A stretch of 8,486 bases of DNA from Pseudomonadota bacterium (GCA_021828605.1 JAJZEG010000296.1:1-8486); one strand, 5' to 3'; shown: positions 1 to 5,876, counted from the stretch's first letter. Program-made: numbers and translations. Notes: generated from the letters alone by a model not told the origin.

Positions 1-39
1 TTGCGTGAGAGCGTGATCGGTTTTTCCGATGATAAATAA
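1..39 (+). CDS. C-terminal tail of an upstream gene (partial)
   Basis: Frame 1 is open from the window edge to a TAA at 37-39 and reads LRESVIGFSDDK. The other two + frames are closed within the first 15 bases, so if a gene runs into the window on this strand it must be this one. The stop lies 17 bases before the start of the HyfB-like gene, close enough for the same operon. Twelve residues are too few to assign a family. An upstream hyf-like gene is possible by position but cannot be shown. Confidence 0.4.
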   Translation: MRESVIGFSDDK

Positions 40-48
40 GGGGTGGGG
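38..48 (+). promoter_or_regulatory. Shine-Dalgarno region of the HyfB-like gene
   Basis: The G-rich run AAGGGGTGGGG lies 8 bases before the ATG at 57. It supports that start over the ATG at 52, whose frame closes after eight codons. The run begins on the stop codon of the upstream fragment, so ribosomes ending there could re-initiate. Confidence 0.5.
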
Positions 49-56
49 CAAATGTC

Positions 57-1277
57 ATGGTTGCGGGAATTGCTCTGATCACGGGCGCGCTGCTAGCACC
101 AATCATGGTCAATCCGGATCTGCTGCGCTGGGGTTTATTTATGCCGGTTGGGCTGGTGGCGCTGGCGGTGTTGATCAGCGCGCCACGCGAGCGACGGTTG
201 CGGCTCGGGATGATTGGGCTCGCTTTGGCGCTGGGATTTTGGGCGGCGAACCCGATTATTGCGGGATTTGGCCTGTTGTTCGCGGTGATGCTGGGCGCCT
301 TTTGCCCGCAAGCTTTGCCGCTGGCCTTGAGCGCGGTGCCGGCCTTCGCCCTGATTTGGGTGTGGGAGGCGGTGACGCCCGGCCTTGGCGGATACGCGGC
401 ACTGATTGCTGAAATTTGTTTGGTTTTGGGCGCAATTTTGGCGCCGATGGGTGCGCTGCTGGCGGTGTGTGCCAGTGATTTTACCGGGCTGGCGCTGGGG
501 TTTGTGCTGGGCCTATCGGGCATTGCTTTAGGCGGCGCGGGGCTGGGTTCGGCGCCGGTGATGCTAATGGCGGCGGCCTCGAGCAGCTTGGTGGGTGCGG
601 GATTGGCATTGATCGGGCAGCGTTTGGATGCGGCGGCGGGGCAGGTTGCGCTGGATTGGTTGGGCGGCCTGGCGCGCGGGATGCCGGATTTGAGTTTTGT
701 GCTGTTGGCCTTGATGCTCGGGGTTTCCGCCTTGCCGCCGGGGCCGGGCTTTGATGTGCTGGTGCTGATTGTGCGGGCGCTGAGAACCGCACCATCGCTG
801 AGGGTGGGCTGGTTTGGGCTGGGTGCCGCTTTTTGGGCCGGATTATCGATGATTGCGGCGTTGCGGGCATTTGCCTTGGTGGCGCTGGGACGGCCCCGCA
901 GCCTGCGCGCGGCGGCGGCGGAGGATGTGCGCGATGGGCGGTTTTTGGCGATGGCCGGGTTGGCGGTTGCCATGCTGCTGTTGGGGCTATTCGCAGCGCC
1001 GGACCGGCTGGTGGTGATCGGCGTGACATGCAGTGTGGCGGCAATGGTGACGGTGCTGGTGGGGATTTTGCGGCAGAGGCGGGTGGTGCCGGTGGAGCAT
1101 TGGACCGAAGGGTTTGCCAAGCCGCCGCTTTGGTTGCCGTTTGATGACCCCACCACCCAAATGACCGCGACCGGCTTTGCCGCTATCGCGCTGGGCACGG
1201 GGGCGGCACTGCCCGCTTGGCTGCGCGTGCAATCGGCTTGGGCGCTGCGATGGCTGGCGCTGGTGTTGGCCCCATGA
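57..1277 (+). CDS. HyfB/NuoL-like antiporter subunit, shortened, proton-path residues lost
   Basis: This 406-residue, almost wholly hydrophobic protein has ten or more likely membrane helices. Family marks are GGLARGMP (203-210), LPPGPGF (226-232, normally LPPFNGF-like), a GRPRS end to a helix (278-282) and a late PTTQMTATGFA segment (365-375), all placed as in HyfB. Full-length HyfB is roughly 670 residues, so about 40% is missing. Residues 141-155 (DFTGLALGFVLGLSG) align without a gap to the family DLKRLLAYSSIENLG: Lys becomes T143, Tyr G148, Ser-Ser F149-V150 and Glu G152. The loop normally reading WLPxAHxxAPxxxSA is absent near residues 83-100. Only one lysine (K355) exists, outside the core. 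It is probably the first membrane subunit of an Ehr-like complex, translationally coupled to the next gene. Family placement is fairly secure; active proton transport is doubtful. Confidence 0.72.
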   Translation: MVAGIALITGALLAPIMVNPDLLRWGLFMPVGLVALAVLISAPRERRLRLGMIGLALALGFWAANPIIAGFGLLFAVMLGAFCPQALPLALSAVPAFALIWVWEAVTPGLGGYAALIAEICLVLGAILAPMGALLAVCASDFTGLALGFVLGLSGIALGGAGLGSAPVMLMAAASSSLVGAGLALIGQRLDAAAGQVALDWLGGLARGMPDLSFVLLALMLGVSALPPGPGFDVLVLIVRALRTAPSLRVGWFGLGAAFWAGLSMIAALRAFALVALGRPRSLRAAAAEDVRDGRFLAMAGLAVAMLLLGLFAAPDRLVVIGVTCSVAAMVTVLVGILRQRRVVPVEHWTEGFAKPPLWLPFDDPTTQMTATGFAAIALGTGAALPAWLRVQSAWALRWLALVLAP

Positions 1278-2134
1278 GTTTATTTGCGAAAATTATCGCC
1301 GAACTGGTTAATTTGGTGCTGATTGGGCTCGCGCTGTTGGGGATGCCCGCTTTGATCGCGGGTTGGCAAGGATGGCGGGCTGGGCTCGGCTTGCGCGCAA
1401 ACAGCGCGATCTGGCGAGCAGAACTGGCGCTGTGGCGGCAGGATCGGCTGGAGTCGGATTTCGCCTCGCCGATGGCGCGGCTTTGGCCCGCGATTGCGCT
1501 TGCGTCGACCGTGATTGCGGCGGGGCTGGTGCCGGGTTTTGCCCGCAATATCTGGACCGGGGTGCCGGGTTTGGCGATTTGGGTCATCGGCCTGCTCGCT
1601 CTGGCGCGCATCGCACGGCTGCTGTCGGTGCTGGATGCCGGCCAGGGCGCGCGCGGGCGGGCGGCGGGCTTGGCTGCGCGCAGTTTTTGGGTGGTGCAAA
1701 CGATTTTGCTGCTCGGCACCATGATTGCGGCCAGTGCTTTAGGGGCGCGCAGCATCGGGGCGGGTTTGCCACTGGGCGCGGCGGGGCTGGACCACATGGT
1801 GCTGTTGCTGGGTTTGGCGGCGGCGATTGTCGGATTGGCGCAGGATCAAGCCGCACCGGAAGGCGATCTGGCGGGGCCGGATTTGGCGCTGTTACGGCTG
1901 GAAGCACGGCTGCGACCGGTGGTGCTGGTGCTGCTGGTCTTCGCGCTGTTCGCCCCGCTTTGGCTGGCCGATGCGACCCGCCCGACAAGTTGGGTTCTGG
2001 GGTTGCTTGGATTTTGGGTGAGGCTGGCGCTGGGCATGGCTGCGATGGCGGCAGCCCCGCGCGGGGTTTGGCGCGCCGGGCTGATTGCCTTGTTACTCGC
2101 GGGTCTGGCCTTGGTCGTGGTGTTGCCGCGATGA
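1274..2134 (+). CDS. HyfC/NuoH-like membrane subunit, degenerate
   Basis: The ATG at 1274 overlaps the previous stop as ATGA and gives 286 residues with about eight predicted helices; HyfC and NuoH are usually 310-330. The signatures fall in the right order. WRAELALWRQD (47-57) corresponds to the YRDLLKLLRKE stretch. IWVIGLLALARIARLLSVLDAG (102-123, split here as IWVIGLLALAR and IARLLSVLDAG) matches the helix before LDxGsxFgGmGxSRE. GPDLALLRLEARLR (201-214) matches the end of the EYSGPDLALLEL loop. The SRE glutamate has become A135-R136-S137 around the expected site, the EYSG acidic pair is replaced by G197-D198-L199-A200, and the long acidic loop before it is shortened to about ten residues. 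In complex I these loops connect the redox module with the membrane arm. The role here is presumably structural anchoring of the peripheral subunits; this is inference. Confidence 0.68.
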   Translation: MSLFAKIIAELVNLVLIGLALLGMPALIAGWQGWRAGLGLRANSAIWRAELALWRQDRLESDFASPMARLWPAIALASTVIAAGLVPGFARNIWTGVPGLAIWVIGLLALARIARLLSVLDAGQGARGRAAGLAARSFWVVQTILLLGTMIAASALGARSIGAGLPLGAAGLDHMVLLLGLAAAIVGLAQDQAAPEGDLAGPDLALLRLEARLRPVVLVLLVFALFAPLWLADATRPTSWVLGLLGFWVRLALGMAAMAAAPRGVWRAGLIALLLAGLALVVVLPR

Positions 2135-3171
2135 CCGCCTTGCTCTGGCCCAGACGGCTGCTGGTGGCCAGTATCGCTTTGGGGCTGTTGGGCCTGATGC
2201 TGGCGCCAACCCGCATGGCGGCGCTGCCAGCGGGGGCGTTTGCTGCGGGGATTGTGCTGCTCTGGCGCGGCCATTCGGTTGGCTTGGATTTAGGCTTGTT
2301 TTTGGCGGCGCTCGGCACTGTTGGGCTGCTGGCCCTTGGCTTTTCGCCTGGCGATGGCACGCTGATGATCGTGGTGGGCGCGCTGGTCCTTCGTTCGGTG
2401 CTGCGCGGTCGGCCCTGGCCGATACCGGAAGGCTGTTGGACGATGCTCGCGACCGGCGCCGCACTGGCTGCGATTATGGCACCGGTTGGCCCTGAGTCGG
2501 TTGCTTTATTGGGGGTGGCCGCCTTGGCGGTGGCGGCGCCCGGTTTGGACCCGGCGCCGCGCAGCATCAGCCTGATCCGTGGCGCGGGCTTTGTGCTGCT
2601 GATGGCGGCGGCGCTGAGCCTGGTTCAGCTGGGGGATCTGCGGTTTGCCGCCTTGCTTTGGCTGGCGGGCGCCCTGGGTTACGCCTTGATCATGCTTGAA
2701 GCCGGGCCGCGCGCGGGCCTGCTGCCGGTGGCGGTGGTGATGGTGCTGTGGCGATTTCACCCGGCGGGGTTGTCTGAGCCATTTTACGCCTGGGTCGGGC
2801 TGATCCTGTCGGCTTCGGCGTTGGTGCTGTTCATCCAGCGGCCCCGCGCAAGGCTGCAATCAGCCTGGTCCTATGCGGCGGTGGCGCAAATCGGCGTGCT
2901 GAGTGCGGCGATCGGGCTTGAGGGGCGCTGGGCGTTTTTTCCGCTGCCGGTGGGTTTGGGGCTGGTGCAGCTCTGGCGCGCGCACAATCCGGCAGCGCCA
3001 TGGGCGTTGCTGGCGCTGGTCGGGTTTCCGCCTTTTGCGTTGTTTGTCGGCGATATGATGGTGCTACAGGCTTTGTGGGCGCGGCAGCCTTCCGTGGCGA
3101 TTTTGTTGGCGATCAGCCTGCTCACCATCGCGATGATCACGCTCATTCGCCTGCGCGGGGTGCGGCTGTGA
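2131..3171 (+). CDS. HyfF/NuoN-like antiporter subunit, possibly with a HyfE-like N-terminus
   Basis: The ATG overlaps the preceding stop (ATGA). The product has 346 residues, about ten hydrophobic helices and no lysine at all. Residues 241-255 (RLQSAWSYAAVAQIG) align without a gap to the NuoM/HyfF consensus DIKKLIAYSSIAHMG: the helix-8 Lys becomes Q243 or S244 and the His becomes Q253. GFPPFALFVGDMMVLQAL (298-315) matches the AGLPPFGLFVSEFLIL signature. Between them the HALFK-type helix is reduced to residues 270-286. The canonical WLPDAHSEAP loop is missing around residues 192-200, as in the HyfB-like gene. Residues 1-95 have the size and helix pattern of a shortened HyfE, which would make this an E-F fusion, but that part has no firm motif. 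It lies between the NuoH-like and large-subunit genes, where hyfE-hyfF sit in hyf operons. Confidence 0.65.
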   Translation: MTALLWPRRLLVASIALGLLGLMLAPTRMAALPAGAFAAGIVLLWRGHSVGLDLGLFLAALGTVGLLALGFSPGDGTLMIVVGALVLRSVLRGRPWPIPEGCWTMLATGAALAAIMAPVGPESVALLGVAALAVAAPGLDPAPRSISLIRGAGFVLLMAAALSLVQLGDLRFAALLWLAGALGYALIMLEAGPRAGLLPVAVVMVLWRFHPAGLSEPFYAWVGLILSASALVLFIQRPRARLQSAWSYAAVAQIGVLSAAIGLEGRWAFFPLPVGLGLVQLWRAHNPAAPWALLALVGFPPFALFVGDMMVLQALWARQPSVAILLAISLLTIAMITLIRLRGVRL

Positions 3172-4385
3172 GTGGCCTGTCACCCGACTTGCTGGCCTTG
3201 CTCGCGCGCGCCAGCTTGGAACCGGCGGCACCCGAGCCGATACGGGTGTTGGGGGCCGAGGATTGGGCGCGATTGGCGCGCATGGACGGGTATCGGCTGG
3301 CGGCGATTTGGGCGGATCGGGATCGGGCCATCGGGTTGTTGGAGGTGGATCAGCATATCGCACCGATTGCCACCGATAATCCCGAGGCCGCGATGGCGGT
3401 GATGCGCGCGGCGCATCCTGATGTGGCACCGGTGGCGCCAAGCGAGGCGTTTGCGGTGATGCCGGGCGATGGCGTGTATCAAATTGGCGCGGGGCCGGTG
3501 GGCGGTATATTGGCGATGGCCGCCCATCGACGGTTGCATGTGGCGGGTGATCGGCTGGTGCATGTGGAGCATCGGTTTGGCTATGTGCATCGGGGTCTGA
3601 GTGCTTTGATCACCGGGAAATCACCGCGCGCGGCGGCGCGGTTTGCTGCCCGGATCAGCGGTGGAGCCACGGTTGCGCACGCTCTGGCATTCGCCCGCGC
3701 CGCTGAGGCGGCGAGTGGCGTGGCGGTGCCGGAACTGGCCTTACTGATCCGCGACGCCATGGCTGACACCGAGCGATGCGTCGCGTCCCTGCTCGCTTTG
3801 GCCGGGCTTGCGGATGATTGCGGGGTGCCCGCTTTGGCGAGCCGGCTGATCGAGGCGCGTGACGCGATTGCGGCGGCGTCGGAGACGATATTTTTTCACC
3901 GGCTGATGATGGATATGGTGGTGCCCGGCGGCCTTGATACCGTGCCGCGCCTGGCTGACATCCCCGCGATGATAACGGCGCTGCGCGCGGTGCGACCGGC
4001 GGTGCTCGGCTTTGGCGCCTGGCGCTGGCGACGGCGCTGGGCGGACATGGCGGCTTTGGTGCGCCCCCGGGTTTGGCAGGCGATTGACGCGGCGGAGGCA
4101 GCCGGTGCGCGGTTCGAGCGATGCGATGGGTCCGCCGAGGCCGGGCCCTGGCTTACCGCTTTGCCCGCTGCCAGCGGATCGGGGTTGGGCCAAGCGGAGA
4201 ATGCGGATCAGCCAATTTATTGTTTTGTGCGACTCGAAGGCGGGTTTATCGAATTTTGCGGGATCGCCAATGGGGGACTCGCCGCCGTTGCCGCGTTAGA
4301 ACAGGCCGCCCCCGGATTGACCGTCGAGGGGTTTGCCCGCCGGGCGCATTTGCTCATGCCGCCGATTGGGATGATTGATTTATGA
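3168..4385 (+). CDS. HyfG/NuoD-like large subunit without [NiFe] cysteines (Ehr-L-like)
   Basis: The chosen start is the GTG at 3168, which overlaps the previous TGA as GTGA and gives 405 residues. In-frame sequence upstream of it lies inside the HyfF-like gene. Family signatures are clear: QIGAGPVGG (105-113), VEHRFGYVHRGLSALITG (133-150) and ARISGGATVAHALAF (161-175). In [NiFe] enzymes the last motif is RICGxC; here the two cysteines are S164 and A167. The protein ends [10 protein letters not shown], just where SIDPCxxC should follow, so the second cysteine pair is absent. The His of the GPVHAG loop, near the quinone or active-site cavity in complex I, is G112, and the following Glu is M117. 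Residues 1-95 may be a short remnant of the NuoC-like domain of HyfG, but no motif supports this. The subunit probably docks on the small subunit but cannot bind a NiFe centre. Confidence 0.8.
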   Translation: MSGLSPDLLALLARASLEPAAPEPIRVLGAEDWARLARMDGYRLAAIWADRDRAIGLLEVDQHIAPIATDNPEAAMAVMRAAHPDVAPVAPSEAFAVMPGDGVYQIGAGPVGGILAMAAHRRLHVAGDRLVHVEHRFGYVHRGLSALITGKSPRAAARFAARISGGATVAHALAFARAAEAASGVAVPELALLIRDAMADTERCVASLLALAGLADDCGVPALASRLIEARDAIAAASETIFFHRLMMDMVVPGGLDTVPRLADIPAMITALRAVRPAVLGFGAWRWRRRWADMAALVRPRVWQAIDAAEAAGARFERCDGSAEAGPWLTALPAASGSGLGQAENADQPIYCFVRLEGGFIEFCGIANGGLAAVAALEQAAPGLTVEGFARRAHLLMPPIGMIDL

Positions 4386-4846
4386 CCCTTTTGCAGCCCG
4401 ATGCCGCGTTGAGTGCCGCGTTAGCGCAACGTCTTGCAGCCGAAGGCCGGGTGCGCCCGGCAGGCGGTTTGGCGATCCGGCATATCGATATTGGCAGTTG
4501 TGGCGGCTGCGAATTGGAATTGCGCAGCGTGCGCAACTGGCGTGCCGGGCTTGCCGCTTATGGTATTCGGTTTGTCGAAGACCCCAGGGAGGCGGATATT
4601 TTGCTGGTCACCGGTGTTGCGACCCAAGGCATGGCCGAGCCGTTGCGCCGCACTCTTGCCGCCATGGCCGGGGCGAAATTGGTGGTGGTGATGGGCGATT
4701 GCGCGGTGGATGGCGGGGTGTTCAAGGATAGTCCGGTGGTGCTGGGTGGTGCGGCGCGGCTGGTGCAGGTTGATATTGCGGTGCCCGGCTGCCCGCCCGC
4801 GCCCGAACAGGTGATTGAGGGGCTGCTGGCGGTTTTGGCCCCATGA
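4382..4846 (+). CDS. HyfI/NuoB-like small subunit with intact [4Fe-4S] ligands
   Basis: This 154-residue member of the NuoB/HyfI family (complex I 20 kDa-like) starts at an ATGA overlap. All four cluster ligands are present: C40 and C43 in [11 protein letters not shown]107 in [11 protein letters not shown] and C137 in [10 protein letters not shown]. The CxxC spacing is the hydrogenase form, not the adjacent Cys-Cys of NuoB in complex I. GDCA and GCPP are the usual third and fourth ligand motifs, and the length is normal for a HyfI-type protein lacking a long C-terminal extension. It should hold the proximal (N2-like) cluster next to the large subunit. It is the one subunit of the set with every diagnostic residue kept, so electron transfer through it is credible. 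Its donor and acceptor are not encoded in this window. Confidence 0.88.
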   Translation: MTLLQPDAALSAALAQRLAAEGRVRPAGGLAIRHIDIGSCGGCELELRSVRNWRAGLAAYGIRFVEDPREADILLVTGVATQGMAEPLRRTLAAMAGAKLVVVMGDCAVDGGVFKDSPVVLGGAARLVQVDIAVPGCPPAPEQVIEGLLAVLAP

Positions 4847-5454
4847 AAATGCGCCGCATCGGGCTGAGCCATGAGCAGGCTTATGAGGGTTTGGTGGCCG
4901 GGGTTGATGAGGTCGGACGCGGGCCGTTAGCCGGGCCGGTGCTGGCGGCGGCGGTGATTTTGCCCTGCCCGCTTGATCCGGCTTTGCAGGATCGGATTGA
5001 TGATTCCAAGCGGCTCAGCGCGAACGAGCGCGCTTTGGTTGCGGCGATGCTGTACGCATCCGGCGCGCATTGGGCGGTGGCGGGCGCGTCGGTGCGTGAA
5101 ATTGCCGCGCTCAATATTTTGCAAGCAAGCCTGCTCGCGATGCGGCGCGCGGTGCTGCGCCTCGCGGTGCGCCCGGATCATGTGTTGGTCGATGGCAACC
5201 ATCGCCCCGACATGCCGATGGGGTGCAGCGCGCTGATTGGCGGCGATGCGATTTCACTGTCGATTGCTGCGGCCTCGATTATTGCGAAATGCCATCGGGA
5301 CCGGCTGATGCAGCAGTTAGCGGCGCGTTATCCAACCTATGGGTGGGAGCGGAATGCGGGCTATGGCACCGCGCAGCATCGGGTTGCGCTTATGGCGCAA
5401 GGGCCGACGGTGCATCACCGGCGCGGTTTTGGGCCGTTATTATCGGGACGTTAG
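4843..5454 (+). CDS. rnhB: Ribonuclease HII
   Basis: RNase HII cleaves the RNA strand of RNA-DNA hybrids and incises at single ribonucleotides in DNA, which starts ribonucleotide excision repair in the cytoplasm. The 203-residue product has normal length and all expected motifs: [15 protein letters not shown] (19-33) with D22 and E23, DDSKRLS (53-59), VLVDGNH (114-120) with D117, IGGDAIS (132-138) with D135, and [12 protein letters not shown] (142-153). The C-terminal HHRRGFGP (191-198) is also typical. D22, E23, D117 and D135 match the four metal-binding residues of the E. coli enzyme. The ATG overlaps the small-subunit stop as ATGA, so it is the last gene of the hyf-like operon and may depend on it for expression. 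No functional link with that complex is evident. Its stop overlaps the stop of the convergent gene. Confidence 0.97.
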   Translation: MKMRRIGLSHEQAYEGLVAGVDEVGRGPLAGPVLAAAVILPCPLDPALQDRIDDSKRLSANERALVAAMLYASGAHWAVAGASVREIAALNILQASLLAMRRAVLRLAVRPDHVLVDGNHRPDMPMGCSALIGGDAISLSIAAASIIAKCHRDRLMQQLAARYPTYGWERNAGYGTAQHRVALMAQGPTVHHRRGFGPLLSGR

Positions 5455-5756
5455 CCAAACTTCCGGTCGGGATGGCGCAAATGCCATAGACGCTCATGAG
5501 CGGCAACCAGGCTTTCGATGCTTTTGCGGCGATTGGCATCGACCGGCATGGTCCGGCGGGTGAGCATTTGTTCGAGAATACCCAGCAACCGTTCGGCGAC
5601 TTCGAAATCTTCCTGATCACACGCGTGATGGAAGGCGATCAAAATTTTGTCTGAGAGACGCCGCGTATAGCGCGTGGCCGATGCGAGGCCACGGCCTGGC
5701 AAAGCGCCATCATCGTCGAAATCAGAATTGTCAATCACATTAAAATCCTGCTGCAT
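5451..5756 (-). CDS. Conserved-looking hypothetical protein, ~101 residues
   Basis: I do not recognise a named family. From the ATG at 5756 the product has 101 residues: an acidic, probably disordered start ([10 protein letters not shown], 8-17), then a helical body including [19 protein letters not shown] (36-54) and [11 protein letters not shown] (55-65), and a basic end with [13 protein letters not shown] (85-97). The helix-turn-helix spacing with DFEVAERLL resembles one TPR-like hairpin, but a single unit is not proof. No signal peptide, membrane helix or cysteine cluster is present; there is one Cys (C46). An in-frame TTG at 5780 would add eight residues. I prefer the ATG because a promoter-like -10 lies at 5783-5788, which would leave TTG at or before the transcript start. 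Neither start has a clear Shine-Dalgarno. It is convergent with rnhB. Confidence 0.65.
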   Translation of the reverse strand: MQQDFNVIDNSDFDDDGALPGRGLASATRYTRRLSDKILIAFHHACDQEDFEVAERLLGILEQMLTRRTMPVDANRRKSIESLVAAHERLWHLRHPDRKFG

Positions 5757-5777
5757 GGTCGGTTCGGAAACGACACT

Positions 5778-5800
5778 CAATGATTATGAACGAATCATTG
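5778..5800. repeat. 8-bp perfect inverted repeat, operator-like
   Basis: CAATGATT (5778-5785) and AATCATTG (5793-5800) are perfect inverted arms separated by 7 bases. The dyad covers the -10 and part of the spacer of the candidate - strand promoter. A third AATCATT copy lies at 5841-5847. There is no following U-run in either direction, so a terminator is unlikely and a dimeric repressor site is the simpler reading. No regulator gene is in the window. Confidence 0.4.
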
Positions 5801-5812
5801 CCCAATTGCCAG
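5783..5812 (-). promoter_or_regulatory. Candidate sigma70-type promoter of the small hypothetical gene
   Basis: Read on the - strand, CTGGCA (5812-5807) and CATAAT (5788-5783) are separated by 18 bases. They match the -35 and -10 consensus at 4 and 5 of 6 positions. The stretch just upstream of the -35 (about 5814-5835) is strikingly A/T-rich for this DNA and resembles an UP element. Transcription would begin near 5776, giving a 5' UTR of about 20 bases before the ATG at 5756. This is a prediction from consensus matching only. Confidence 0.4.
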
Positions 5813-5876
5813 CGAAATAATTTATTAACAAATAGTCAGTAATCATTCCCCCGCAACTGAGCTGAGTGCCCTGAAA

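Larger units (their letters stand above)
57..5454 (+). other. Putative six-gene operon: degenerate hyf/Ehr-like complex plus rnhB
   Basis: Six consecutive + strand genes are joined by five 4-base stop/start overlaps at 1274-1277, 2131-2134, 3168-3171, 4382-4385 and 4843-4846. Four are ATGA and one is GTGA. No gap is left for an internal promoter or terminator, and translation is probably coupled. The first five genes keep the relative order B-C-(E/F)-G-I of the E. coli hyf operon but lack counterparts of hyfA, hyfD and hyfH. No promoter is visible, because the upstream gene runs in at the left edge and transcription may begin outside the window. Confidence 0.75.

Noticed and set aside
481..1044. 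- strand open frame (187 codons) opposite the HyfB-like gene.
   Set aside because: Proline-rich low-complexity translation, no start signal, and fully opposite a gene with clear family motifs.
1363..2130. Open + frame upstream of and continuous with the HyfF-like gene, as if it had a 256-residue N-terminal extension.
   Set aside because: It overlaps the NuoH-like gene throughout and translates to Gly/Ala-rich low-complexity sequence without helices typical of the family. The ATGA overlap at 2131 fits the pattern of every other junction.
1584..2567. Long - strand open frame (327 codons) opposite the NuoH- and HyfF-like genes.
   Set aside because: Its product is Pro/Ala/Arg-rich with no recognisable motif and spans the junction of two well-supported + genes. 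It is a typical antisense shadow in GC-rich DNA.
3000..3167. In-frame upstream extension of the large subunit to an ATG at 3000.
   Set aside because: It lies inside the HyfF-like gene and has no family similarity. The GTG at 3168 gives the same 4-base overlap as the other genes.
57..4846. Reading the degenerate subunits as a decaying hyf pseudogene cluster.
   Set aside because: There are no frameshifts or premature stops over 4.8 kb, the 4-base overlaps are all preserved, and the small subunit keeps all its ligands. Neutral decay would have broken at least one frame.
3168..4846. Functional [NiFe] hydrogenase or complex I (NuoB/NuoD) assignment.
   Set aside because: The NiFe cysteines are absent from the large subunit. 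The small subunit has CxxC where complex I NuoB has adjacent Cys-Cys, and the gene order is hyf-like, not nuo-like.
5816..5826. AT-rich palindrome AATAA/TTATT as a terminator for the Nudix gene.
   Set aside because: The stem would be five A-T pairs with no GC and no loop to speak of. It fits better as part of an UP-like element.
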